Positions 7,056 to 15,030 of a stretch of 17,208 nucleotides of DNA are shown here, piece by piece (the stretch's first letter is position 1; each line of letters begins with the position of its first letter). The position numbers and the translations under genes were made by a program. This DNA is from UMGS1781 sp964389545 (GTDB lineage: Bacteria > Bacillota > Clostridia > TANB77 > CAG-508), in contig CAYMDN010000028.1 of the NCBI GenBank assembly GCA_964389545.1, positions 1-17,208 on the forward strand, written 5' to 3'. The notes under the pieces are model-generated. The model ran no database searches, had not been told where the DNA came from, and saw only the letters and a list, made by a program, of their open reading frames with translations.

Positions 7056-8249
7056 ATGAACGAAAGAAAAGAAATAAAAATAAGTTTAGGAACAGCAATT
7101 ATTATAATATGTTTAATAGCAATTATAATATTAGGATTAATATATTTTATAGTGCGAAAAGATGATTCGAAAATAGCACAGCAAAATCAAAATAATAACT
7201 CTGTTGAAAATGACAAAGATACAGTAAAAAAAGAAGCATATGAAGGAAAAGATTATTATATATTACAAGGTAACTATGAAGGAGAGTATGATTTACAAAT
7301 AATAAGTTTATCAGAATATTTTTATTCAGAAGAAGCTATAGCAGATAAATTTACAAGATCAGAATCTATGAGCTACGAAGACTATAAAGCATATTGCGAT
7401 GAATGGGGATTTAAACAAGTATACAGTGATGAAAATAAAGACTATGTTGTATACTCATATTTAGCTTATGGTAGTCCAAATTTAGATGTTAAACTTGCAA
7501 AAGCAGAATATAAAAATGGAGACATTGATTTATATATTTGGGACAGTGCAGATGGAGTTTCAGCAGATATTACAGCATATGCAATGGTAATACCAACAGA
7601 AAAGACAGTTGAAAATATTAATGTTGTAACAGTATATTCACAAGAAGAATTTGAATTAATAAAAGAGTATGGAGTACCTTATGATCCAATGGAAATGACT
7701 GTAAAAAAACCAATTATATATTTATATCCAACAAAAGAAACAGCGGTTTCTGTTAAATTGTTAAATAGTGAGAAACTAACAACTACATATCCTAAATACG
7801 AAGAAGGATGGAATGTTTTAGCAAAACCAAATGGTGACTTAACTGATTTAAAATCAGGAAAGACTATGTATTCACTATATTATGAATCAAAAAATGATAT
7901 AAACACAGAAATACAAGACGGATTTGTTGTAAAAGGTGAAGATGTTAGCAAATTTATGGAAGAAAAACTTGAAGTATTAGGATTAACAGAAAGAGAAGCT
8001 CAAGAATTCATAATTTATTGGTTACCAGTACTTGAAGCTAACCAATATAACTATATAAGATTTGCAACAAGAGAAGAAATAGATGCAAATATGCCACTAG
8101 AAATTGAACCAAAACCAGATACGACAATAAGAGTGATAATGATATTTAAAGGATTAGATGAAGAAATAAAAGTTACTGAACAAAAACTTATAACACCTGA
8201 AAGAAATGGATTTACAGTTGTTGAATGGGGTGGAATTGAAGTAAAATAA
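7056..8249 (+). CDS. Membrane-anchored protein of unknown function, 397 aa
   Basis: I cannot assign a function. The protein has a short charged N-terminus, one membrane helix (about 11-33), and a hydrophilic Asn/Gln/Lys linker to ~60. Two exported domains follow. The first (about 60-215) is Tyr/Asp-rich. The second (about 220-397) begins K-K-P-I-I-Y-L-Y-P and contains T-Y-P-K-Y and Y-W-L-P, with a conserved feel I associate with unnamed exported proteins of gut Firmicutes. Positive-inside charge predicts an outward-facing C-terminus. AAAGGAGGAAG lies just before ATG 7056. It has its own promoter and terminator. Codon use is native, with no CGG. Confidence 0.85.
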   Translation: MNERKEIKISLGTAIIIICLIAIIILGLIYFIVRKDDSKIAQQNQNNNSVENDKDTVKKEAYEGKDYYILQGNYEGEYDLQIISLSEYFYSEEAIADKFTRSESMSYEDYKAYCDEWGFKQVYSDENKDYVVYSYLAYGSPNLDVKLAKAEYKNGDIDLYIWDSADGVSADITAYAMVIPTEKTVENINVVTVYSQEEFELIKEYGVPYDPMEMTVKKPIIYLYPTKETAVSVKLLNSEKLTTTYPKYEEGWNVLAKPNGDLTDLKSGKTMYSLYYESKNDINTEIQDGFVVKGEDVSKFMEEKLEVLGLTEREAQEFIIYWLPVLEANQYNYIRFATREEIDANMPLEIEPKPDTTIRVIMIFKGLDEEIKVTEQKLITPERNGFTVVEWGGIEVK

Positions 8250-8256
8250 GAACAAG

Positions 8257-8285
8257 AAAAGATACGATATTTCGTATCTTTTTTT
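8257..8285 (+). terminator. Rho-independent terminator of the 397-aa protein gene
   Basis: An 11-bp stem (AAAAGATACGA/TCGTATCTTTT) with a TATT loop runs straight into a T-run, 8 bases after the stop codon. Confidence 0.92.
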
Positions 8286-8332
8286 GAAAAAACATATACA
8301 AAGAAAAAAATATATGTTAAAATAATTGATGA

Positions 8333-8428
8333 TTAGAGTAAAAAATAAATAGTTAAGACTTAGTAGACGGGAAGTTGCTACTAAGGCAAAAGCATAAAGC
8401 TTGCTTATTTATTTTTGCATTCCGCTAA
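8333..8428 (+). promoter_or_regulatory. THF riboswitch aptamer (folT leader)
   Basis: The leader of folT matches the tetrahydrofolate riboswitch. P1 is TTAG/CTAA. AGAGTA follows the 5' strand of P1. P2 is AAATAAATA/TATTTATTT with GTTAAG in the internal loop. P3 is CTTAGTAG/CTACTAAG, capped by a loop carrying CGGGAAGTTG. TGCATTCCGCT precedes the 3' strand of P1. The order and spacing follow the lactobacillal class I THF aptamer. It senses reduced folate and represses folate uptake. Confidence 0.9.
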
Positions 8429-8437
8429 TAAAGATAA

Positions 8438-8491
8438 AAGGGAATTTATATTCTCCTTTCTTTTGGTGCGGAAAAGAAGGGAGCTTTTTTT
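8438..8491 (+). promoter_or_regulatory. Expression platform: terminator and SD-sequestering hairpin
   Basis: A 12-bp hairpin (8453-8464 with 8472-8483, one G-T pair) is followed by seven T residues and then directly by the folT ATG at 8492. The 3' arm contains the AAGGGAG ribosome site, so the same hairpin could end transcription and hide the start. A competing pairing of AAAGG-GAA (8437-8444) with TTC-TCCTTT (8451-8459) would break it and act as antiterminator. Confidence 0.8.
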
Positions 8492-9019
8492 ATGAGCAAA
8501 ACAAAAAAAATTATATTAACAGCATTATTATTAGCACTAAATATAGTATTATCAAGATTTTTATCAATTAAAACTCCTATAACCAAAATAAGCTTTGCAT
8601 TTATTCCAACAATGCTATGTGCAACATGGTTAGGATTTAAATGGACAGTATTATTAAATGTTTTAGGAGACGTAATAGGTGCAACGCTTTTCCCAACTGG
8701 TCCATATTTTTTGGGATACACAATAAGTACAGCTGTAGCAGGACTTATTTATGGATTATTCTTGTATAATAAAGATAAAGAATTTAGCCAAATTAAATTT
8801 ATAGTAAAAACAATTTTAGCAGTAACATTAGTAGCAGTAATTGTAAATATGTTATTAAACACAATATGGACAAGCTATACTGCAGGAAAAGCATTCAAAG
8901 CATTATTCTTTACAAGATTACCAAAACAATTATTTATGATTCCAGTTCATGTTATAGTATTCTTATTCATAGAAAAAATACTTAGAAAACTATTTTATAC
9001 ATACATTAAGGAGCAATAA
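8492..9019 (+). CDS. folT: Folate-specific ECF transporter substrate-binding (S) component
   Basis: The 175-residue protein has about six hydrophobic helices and is the FolT-type S component, which captures folate outside and toples in the membrane to release it inside. Family markers are the N-terminal helix with a small-residue face (ALLLALNIVLSRF), L-C-A-T-W-L-G-F in helix 2, and the segment around P-T-G-P-Y-F-L-G-Y-T. The THF riboswitch in its leader supports the substrate assignment. The start follows the riboswitch platform at once. The stop codon overlaps the start of the next gene by one base (TAATG), so the transporter genes are translationally coupled. Confidence 0.92.
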   Translation: MSKTKKIILTALLLALNIVLSRFLSIKTPITKISFAFIPTMLCATWLGFKWTVLLNVLGDVIGATLFPTGPYFLGYTISTAVAGLIYGLFLYNKDKEFSQIKFIVKTILAVTLVAVIVNMLLNTIWTSYTAGKAFKALFFTRLPKQLFMIPVHVIVFLFIEKILRKLFYTYIKEQ

Positions 9020-9834
9020 TGATTAAAGTAGAAAATGTATCATACAAATACAAAAACAATAATATAGAAGTTTTAAAGAACTTGAACTTTTCAGTAAATG
9101 ATGGAGAAATCATAGCGATTGTTGGAAAAAACGGTTCAGGAAAATCAACAATAGGCAAGCTTGTAGCTGGAATTACAAAGATGCAACAAGGAAACATTCG
9201 TATAGATGATATAGATATATCTGATAAGAAAAATTATAATGAACTTCAAAATAAAGTAGGAATAGTTTTTCAAAATCCTGAAAACCAAATTATATTTAGT
9301 AATATAAAAGATGAATTATCTTTTGCACTTAAAGGGTTAAAAAAAGAAGAGGTAGAACAAAGAATCGACCATGCATTAGAACAAGTTGGGATGCTAGATA
9401 AAAAAGAACAAGACTTGTATTTATTATCACTAGGTCAAAAACAAAGAATAATGATTGCAGAGATACTTGCCAAAAATTCTAAATATATTATATTAGATGA
9501 ACCAACAACAATGATTGATAGTCAGGGAAAAGAAAAGATATATCAAATAATAAAGAAATTGAAAGACGAAGGATATACAATCATTTGCATAACAAATGTA
9601 GCAGATGAGGTATTATTGGCGGATAGGATTTTAATACTTAACGAAGGGCAAATAGTTCATGAGATAAACAAAAAAGAGCTAGTAGAAAAATCTAGCATCT
9701 TAGAGGAATACGGAATAAAACAGCCAACACTTTTAAAAATACTAACAGAATTAAAAAAAAGTGGAATAGACTTGAACATCGAAGAATTTTCAATAGAGGA
9801 ATTTGTAAAAAGATTGAAAGGAAAAATAGAATGA
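9019..9834 (+). CDS. ecfA: ECF transporter ATPase (A) component with altered signature and H-loop
   Basis: This 271-residue ABC ATPase powers the folate ECF transporter. Walker A is G-K-N-G-S-G-K-S-T (near residues 36-44), the Q-loop is F-Q-N-P-E-N-Q (near 90), and Walker B is Y-I-I-L-D-E-P-T-T. The C-terminal ~60 residues are the usual EcfA tail. Two departures stand out. The signature reads L-S-L-G-Q-K-Q-R instead of L-S-G-G-Q, and the H-loop reads I-T-N-V-A-D-E, with Asn in place of the switch His. Only one A gene is present in the operon. It starts one base inside folT and ends in a 4-base ATGA overlap with ecfT. Confidence 0.92.
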   Translation: MIKVENVSYKYKNNNIEVLKNLNFSVNDGEIIAIVGKNGSGKSTIGKLVAGITKMQQGNIRIDDIDISDKKNYNELQNKVGIVFQNPENQIIFSNIKDELSFALKGLKKEEVEQRIDHALEQVGMLDKKEQDLYLLSLGQKQRIMIAEILAKNSKYIILDEPTTMIDSQGKEKIYQIIKKLKDEGYTIICITNVADEVLLADRILILNEGQIVHEINKKELVEKSSILEEYGIKQPTLLKILTELKKSGIDLNIEEFSIEEFVKRLKGKIE

Positions 9835-10395
9835 AGAACATAATTAGATTTTTAATGTTTATTACATACAGCACAGTCGTTTTCTTTTTTCCAAACAATT
9901 ATATTATCATAAGTTTAGCATTAATAAATATTTGCGCAATGCTAGTTGCACGAACATATATAAGAAATATTATTTGCAATACTTTAAAAATTTTACCATT
10001 TATTATACTCACATTTCTATTTAATTGGTTATTAGATGATATTAATAATGCAATATGGATAGGAGTAAAACTGTTAATAGTATGCAATATGACTATGGTT
10101 TATGCAAGCACAACAAGTATAATGCGGAGTTGCAGAAACTATAAAAGTATTGTGTACACCATTAAAAATAATAAAAGTTGATCCCGAAGATATAAAAATG
10201 CTAGTGTGTATATCACTTTCGATGATTCCAATATTAAGAAAAGACTTAGGCGAAATGAAAGAAGCATGCAGAGCAAAAGGAATAAAATTAAACATAAAAA
10301 ACACAAAAATTATTCTTTCAAAGATATGTTTATCATTAATAATGAGAGTTAATAGCATAGAAGAGGCATTGATAGCAAAAGGGCAAAATACATAA
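9831..10395 (+). CDS. ecfT: ECF transporter transmembrane (T) component, +1 shift at CGG
   Basis: EcfT is the membrane scaffold that couples the ATPase to FolT. The frame from ATG 9831 (ATGA overlap with ecfA) gives four hydrophobic segments in its first ~95 residues. It then meets CGG at 10125-10127 (codon 99) and would end at 10181 with nonsense. Skipping the C of CGG gives Ile-Met-Gly-Val-Ala-Glu-Thr and continues to 10395. This restores C-T-P-L-K and the two coupling-helix motifs R-A-K-G and I-A-K-G typical of EcfT. The product is about 187 residues, shorter than the usual ~250-265. A lesion or sequencing error is possible. The same CGG-A geometry occurs in dnaG and the patatin gene. Confidence 0.85.
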
Positions 10396-10411
10396 GTATT
10401 GTGCAGAACAA

Positions 10412-10440
10412 TTTACAATAAAAAATGATAATGATATAAT
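10412..10440 (+). promoter_or_regulatory. σA promoter of the DUF3137-lemA operon
   Basis: TTTACA (10412-10417) and TATAAT (10435-10440) are 17 bases apart, with an extended TGA before the -10 box, 37 bases upstream of the start codon at 10478. Confidence 0.8.
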
Positions 10441-10477
10441 TAAAATATAGAGAAATATTTCGATGATAGGAGACAAA

Positions 10478-11404
10478 ATGAGAAGTTTTGATGAAATATA
10501 TAACAAACTAGCTACAGACAAAGCAGAAACTGTAACAGAGTTAGAAAAATTAAGAAAAAGACAAGCAATACTTTCGACATGTGTTATAATAGAAGTAATA
10601 GTATTGTTTGTAATAGGATTCGGTGTAAGCTTAGGATTTTTAGGAAAGTCAGGAAAAAATATTTTTGCAATATTTTTTTGCTTTGGTGCGGTTGCAGTTA
10701 GTGTGATTCTAATTTCAAAGAATCAACAGTATCGAAAAAAATTCAAAAAAGAGATAATAGAACCATTTATTAAAGAATTTGATAGAAATTTATCATTTTA
10801 TCCCGAGAGACAAATGGACTCATCAACATATAGACGAGGTGAATTTGAAAGATATGATGTATATCATGCAGAAGATTTAATAGAAGGGATACTAGATGGT
10901 AAGTATTCTGTAACTATGGCAAATGTAAAAACAGAATCAGTAAAAACGGATAGTGAAGGACATACAAGTAAATCTACAATATTCCATGGTATATTTGGAG
11001 AAATAACATGTAGTAAGAAAATTCCAGGGTATATAAAAATACATTCAAATAAAGGTGCTCAAGGAATACTATTTAATCAAGGCAATAAAATAGAAATGGA
11101 TTCAAGCGAGTTTGAAAAAGTTTTTGATGTATATGGTACTAATCCAATAGTAGTAATGCAAATTCTTACAGCGGATATTATGGAAATGCTGGTGGAATTT
11201 AAGAAAAATAATAAGACAACGTATGAATTAACAATCAAGGATGGAGCAATATATATAAGGTTTCATGTCGGAGATGCTTTTGAACCAAACGAACTTAAAA
11301 AAACATTAGATTATAATAACTTAAAAAAATATTATGACATGATAAAATTCATATTTAGTGTTACAACATCAATTAATAAAGTAATTGAAGAGACTGAAAT
11401 ATAG
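10478..11404 (+). CDS. DUF3137 family membrane protein
   Basis: This 308-residue protein has an N-terminal coiled-coil-like helix (about 5-35), two membrane helices (about 38-60 and 66-85) and a large cytoplasmic domain. That layout and its position just before lemA are typical of the DUF3137 family. The family is widely paired with LemA but its function is unknown. ATG 10478 is preferred over an in-frame ATG five codons upstream, because AGGAG overlaps that upstream start and is well spaced for 10478. It is co-transcribed with lemA, 21 bases downstream, from the promoter at 10412-10440. Confidence 0.85.
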   Translation: MRSFDEIYNKLATDKAETVTELEKLRKRQAILSTCVIIEVIVLFVIGFGVSLGFLGKSGKNIFAIFFCFGAVAVSVILISKNQQYRKKFKKEIIEPFIKEFDRNLSFYPERQMDSSTYRRGEFERYDVYHAEDLIEGILDGKYSVTMANVKTESVKTDSEGHTSKSTIFHGIFGEITCSKKIPGYIKIHSNKGAQGILFNQGNKIEMDSSEFEKVFDVYGTNPIVVMQILTADIMEMLVEFKKNNKTTYELTIKDGAIYIRFHVGDAFEPNELKKTLDYNNLKKYYDMIKFIFSVTTSINKVIEETEI

Positions 11405-11425
11405 CAAAAGGAGAGATGCTGAGAT

Positions 11426-11962
11426 ATGGATATTGCAATTATTTTAGGAATTTTAGCGGGAATATTACTTTTTTTATTCTCACAATATAATGGTTTAGTA
11501 AAAAGAAAAAAGAAGGTTGAACAGGCAAAGTCAGGAATAGATGTATATTTAACACAAAGATTTAATTTAATACCTAATTTAGTAGAATGTGTAAAAGGAT
11601 ATACAAAGCATGAAGAAAAGATATTTGAAGATATTGCGAAAATGAGAGCAAAATATATGAATAGCAAAGACTTAAAAGAGGGAGCAGAGCTTAATACAGC
11701 GTGCAACAGCTTATTAGCTTATGCAGAGAATTACCCAGAATTAAAATCAAGTGAACAATTTTTAAACTTACAAAAAAATTTATCAAAAATGGAAAGCCAA
11801 TTACAAGCAGCAAGAAGAATATACAACGGCGAGGTAACAAGATATAATACAAAAATATCTGTAATTCCAACAAACATAATAGCAGGAATATGTGGATTTA
11901 AAGAGTATGACTTGTTTGAAATAGAAGAAGCGGAAGCAAAAAATATTAACGTAAAAATATAG
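11426..11962 (+). CDS. lemA: LemA family protein
   Basis: The 178-residue protein starts with a membrane helix (about 3-21), then the LemA core: Y-N-x-L-V, D-V-x-L-x-x-R-x-x-L-I-P-N-L-V-E-x-V-K-G-Y, and later E-x-Q-L-x-A-A-R-R-x-Y-N. LemA proteins are helical, membrane-anchored and of unresolved function, commonly beside DUF3137 or zinc-metalloprotease genes. AAAGGAG lies 12 bases before ATG 11426, a rather long spacing. A strong terminator follows. Confidence 0.92.
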   Translation: MDIAIILGILAGILLFLFSQYNGLVKRKKKVEQAKSGIDVYLTQRFNLIPNLVECVKGYTKHEEKIFEDIAKMRAKYMNSKDLKEGAELNTACNSLLAYAENYPELKSSEQFLNLQKNLSKMESQLQAARRIYNGEVTRYNTKISVIPTNIIAGICGFKEYDLFEIEEAEAKNINVKI

Positions 11963-11976
11963 ATAAAATAAGATAG

Positions 11977-12001
11977 GACTGGTTAATACCAGTCTTTTTT
12001 A
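11977..12001 (+). terminator. Rho-independent terminator of DUF3137-lemA
   Basis: GACTGGT and ACCAGTC form a perfect 7-bp stem around TAAT and are followed by a run of seven T residues. Confidence 0.92.
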
Positions 12002-12042
12002 TACGCCAAAAGAATATAATTAGAGAAGATAGGAGGACGCAT

Positions 12043-12666
12043 ATGAAAAAGATAATTGGCATTGCTACAACAATTATAATTTTAATAATAATTATTTTTT
12101 TAATCAAAAACAATTATAAAAAAATTAAATATGGAAATAATATAATTAATAAATCGATCGAGGAATTAGAAGAATATATTTTAAATATAGATAAGTATAA
12201 TGCTCAAGCAAATATTATTGTAAATAGCAATAAAAATCAAAATACTTATATAGTAGAACAAGAATATGATAAAAACCTAAATTTATACAAACAAAAGGTG
12301 TTAGAGCCAGAGAATATTTCTGGAATGGAATTTATTTATGAGGGTAATAACCTTAGTATAAAAAACAGTAGAATGACATTAACAAAAATATACAATGAAT
12401 ATGCCTATATGGGAAGCAATGAACTTAGCTTAGCAAAATTTATTGAAGATTATAAAAATAATGAGAATAAAAAAATTTATGAAGAAAATGAAGAAATAAT
12501 TATGGAAGTGGAAGTTAAGCAAAATAATATATATATACGAAATAAAAAATTATATTTTAATAAGAAATCAGGAAGCATAGACAAAATAGAAATAAAAGAT
12601 AAAACACAAAAAACGACAATTTACATATTATATAATAAGGTAGAACTTAATGTAGCAAAAGAATGA
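12043..12666 (+). CDS. GerS/LolA-like exported protein
   Basis: The 207-residue protein has an N-terminal membrane/signal helix (about 4-24) without a lipobox Cys. The rest is β-strand-rich with alternating charged residues: Y-I-V-E-Q-E-Y, V-L-E-P-E-N-I-S-G, L-S-I-K-N-S, and a C-terminal Y-F-N-K-K-S-G domain. This pattern resembles the LolA-fold germination protein GerS and related clostridial proteins, which lie near alr/mazEF genes. That resemblance is my judgement, and a spore role is not shown. AGGAGG lies 6 bases upstream. A TATAAT at 12015-12020 is a possible -10 box. mazF follows 79 bases later. Confidence 0.65.
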   Translation: MKKIIGIATTIIILIIIIFLIKNNYKKIKYGNNIINKSIEELEEYILNIDKYNAQANIIVNSNKNQNTYIVEQEYDKNLNLYKQKVLEPENISGMEFIYEGNNLSIKNSRMTLTKIYNEYAYMGSNELSLAKFIEDYKNNENKKIYEENEEIIMEVEVKQNNIYIRNKKLYFNKKSGSIDKIEIKDKTQKTTIYILYNKVELNVAKE

Positions 12667-12745
12667 CATGTATGTAAAAATAAAAAGAATAAAAAACTCT
12701 ATTACCTATATTTAAGATATAAATGAATTAGCAGGAGTGAAGAAA

Positions 12746-13099
12746 ATGGTAATAAAAAGAGGAGATATGTTTTATGCAGATTTAAGCCCAGTAGTAGGTT
12801 CAGAACAAGGAGGAGTACGACCAGTATTAGTAATCCAAAATAATGTTGGTAATAAACACAGTCCAACCGTAATAGTATCAGCTATTACATCACAAATGAA
12901 TAAAAACAAATTACCAACACATATACAGCTAGATACAGAAAAATTTGGCTTAAAATCAGATTCAGTTATATTAGCAGAACAAATTAGAACCATAGATAAA
13001 AGCAGACTAAAAGAAAAAATAGGGCATATAGATAATGATAACATGATAATGGATCAAATAAACAATGCGTTAGGAGTAAGCTTTGGCTTAGATGAATAA
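12746..13099 (+). CDS. mazF: MazF/PemK-type endoribonuclease toxin
   Basis: The 117-residue protein is a MazF (NdoA/EndoA) family mRNA interferase. It has the diagnostic start R-G-D-M-F-Y-A-D-L-S-P, the loop G-S-E-Q-G-G-V-R-P-V-L-V-I-Q-N, the catalytic-region T-V-I-V-S-A-I-T-S, and the late E-Q-I-R-T-I-D motif. ATG 12746 is chosen over an in-frame GTG at 12737 because AGGAG overlaps the GTG and is correctly spaced for the ATG. No MazE/EndoAI-like antitoxin gene is directly upstream; the preceding gene encodes an exported protein. A terminator follows at once. Confidence 0.92.
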   Translation: MVIKRGDMFYADLSPVVGSEQGGVRPVLVIQNNVGNKHSPTVIVSAITSQMNKNKLPTHIQLDTEKFGLKSDSVILAEQIRTIDKSRLKEKIGHIDNDNMIMDQINNALGVSFGLDE

Positions 13100-13107
13100 A
13101 GAGAAGG

Positions 13108-13142
13108 ATACCGGATTTACTTCGAGTAGGTTCGGTATTTTT
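13108..13142 (+). terminator. Rho-independent terminator after mazF
   Basis: The stem ATACCG + ATTTACT pairs with AGTAGGT + CGGTAT, with one mismatch and two G-T pairs, around a TCG loop. A run of five T residues follows. It starts 8 bases after the mazF stop. Confidence 0.88.
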
Positions 13143-13177
13143 CAATGTCGAAAAGAATTATGTAAATAAAAGAAGGA

Positions 13178-13206
13178 TTTAAAGAAGACATGTCGAATAT
13201 TATAAT
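13178..13206 (+). promoter_or_regulatory. Likely promoter of dnaG-rpoD
   Basis: TATAAT at 13201-13206 has a weak -35 box TTTAAA at 13178-13183, exactly 17 bases upstream. The dnaG start codon is 22 bases downstream. Confidence 0.6.
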
Positions 13207-13228
13207 GTAATAAAGAAAGGTGCTAAAA

Positions 13229-15008
13229 ATGGTGCGATATAGTGATGAATTAATCGACGAAATTAAAAATAGTAACGATATAGTAGACATTATATCACAA
13301 TATGTAGTTTTAAAAAGAAGAGGTAGAAATTTTTTAGGACTATGTCCTTTCCACAAAGAAAAGACACCCTCTTTTTCTGTTTCTCCAGACAAGCAAATTT
13401 TTCACTGCTTTGGATGTGGCGTTGGTGGAGATGTAATTACATTTATCAATAAAATTGAAAACTATAATTACAGAGAAAGTATAGAAGTACTTGCAGAAAA
13501 AGCAGGAATTGCATTGCCTACAATAGATAACGAACAAGATAATAAAAGGCAGCAACTAAAAGGAAAGGTACATGAAATTAACCAATTAGTCGCAGAATTA
13601 TACCATGAAAATTTATATAAGCCACAAGCAAAGTTAGCACAAGACTATGTCAAGAAAAGAAAACTTGATAACAATACATTGAAAAAATTTATGATAGGTT
13701 ACTCTAATGGAGGAACTGAAGTATACAATCTACTAAAATCCAAGGGCTTTACAGAAGAAGAAATACTAGCATCAAACCTTGTAAAGAAGTACAGCAATGG
13801 ATTTGCAGACGTATATAGAAACAGATTGATGTTTCCAATACAAGATGTAAGAAATAAAGTAATAGCTTTTGGTGGAAGAGTTTTAGACGATTCTTTACCT
13901 AAATATATTAATTCACCAGAAGGAGTTGTATACAGCAAAGGTAGAAACTTATATGCTTTAAATGTTGCAAAAAATTCAAATGAAAGTAATCTGATAATTG
14001 TTGAAGGATATATGGATGCAGTTTCATTACATCAAAGAGGTATTCCTAATGTTGTGGCATCTTTGGGTACAGCACTTACTGAAATGCAACGGAAGACTGC
14101 TTAGAAAGTATTCAGAAAAAATTATCATATCATATGATTCAGATGGAGCAGGACAAGCAGCAACTTTAAGAGGTTTAGACATTCTTACAAATATGGGGTG
14201 TGATGTCCGAATCCTTCAAATGGAAGGTGCTAAAGATCCAGATGAATATGTTATAAAATATGGAAATGGAAGGTTCAAGTTATTAGTAAATAATGCGATT
14301 TCCTTGGTAGAGTTCAAGGCTAAAGTATTAAAAAAAGACTTAGACTTAGAAAATGTAAATGACAAAATTAAATTTTTAAAAGAATTAGCTAAACTTTTAA
14401 CATCGATAGATAGCAAAATTGAACAAGAAATTTACTTAGAAAAACTTTCTAGGGAGTATAAGATTTCAAAAGAAGCTATATATGCAGAAATAAACAAATC
14501 TATTGGAAAAACAACAGGTAGCAAAATATTATCAAGACAACCTATTATAAAAACAAAAAAAGAAGAGGTTTCAAAAAAACTAATAGAGCGAGAAAAAGCA
14601 GTTATCGCAATGCTTATAAACGAAGGCGAACGTGGATATAATCAGATTAAAGATGAAGTACTAGTTGAAGATTTAAAATCAGAAATAAACCAAAAAATAC
14701 TGAAAAAATTGTATGAAGACTTAAAAATAGGCAATAGTAATAATATTAGCAATTCATTAATGAATTACTTTGCCGAAGACGAAGAGGTTATAAGCAGACT
14801 AACAGAATTGCTATCAGAAGAGTATCAGACAAATAATGACCAAAAATTGATTGATAATATTATAAAAACATATAAAAAGGAAAAGCTAGATTTAAGGAAA
14901 AAAGAACTTATAGAAATGCAACAATCATCAAACTTAACACCAGAGCAAGTTCAAGCAATAGATAAAGAATTACAAGACGTGATATTAGAAATAGTAAAAA
15001 TAAGATAA
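13229..15008 (+). CDS. dnaG: DNA primase, with a +1 shift at CGG inside the TOPRIM domain
   Basis: DnaG makes the RNA primers for DNA replication and is essential. The CHC2 zinc finger (C39-x-x-H ... C-x-x-C, residues 39-67) and the TOPRIM glutamate motif E259-G-Y-M-D are in the first frame. That frame meets CGG at 14090-14092 (codon 288) and stops four codons later at 14104. Dropping the C gives Met-Gln-Gly-Arg-Leu-Leu-Arg-Lys-Tyr, continuing into the catalytic D303-S-D305-G-A-G-Q motif and the helicase-binding C-terminal region. The total is about 592 residues, normal for DnaG. Unshifted product would lack the catalytic Asp residues, so a true lesion is unlikely in this single essential gene. 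ATG 13229 is preferred to an in-frame GTG at 13220, since AAAGGTG precedes it by 7 bases. rpoD follows. Confidence 0.93.
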
Positions 15009-15030
15009 TTACCCAAAGGAGGAAATTGGT

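Noticed and set aside
10113..10128. Alternative reading of the ecfT frame change as an inserted A before TGC
   Set aside because: Removing an A also restores the frame, but removing the C of CGG does so too, keeps Ile-Met, and matches the dnaG and patatin sites exactly.
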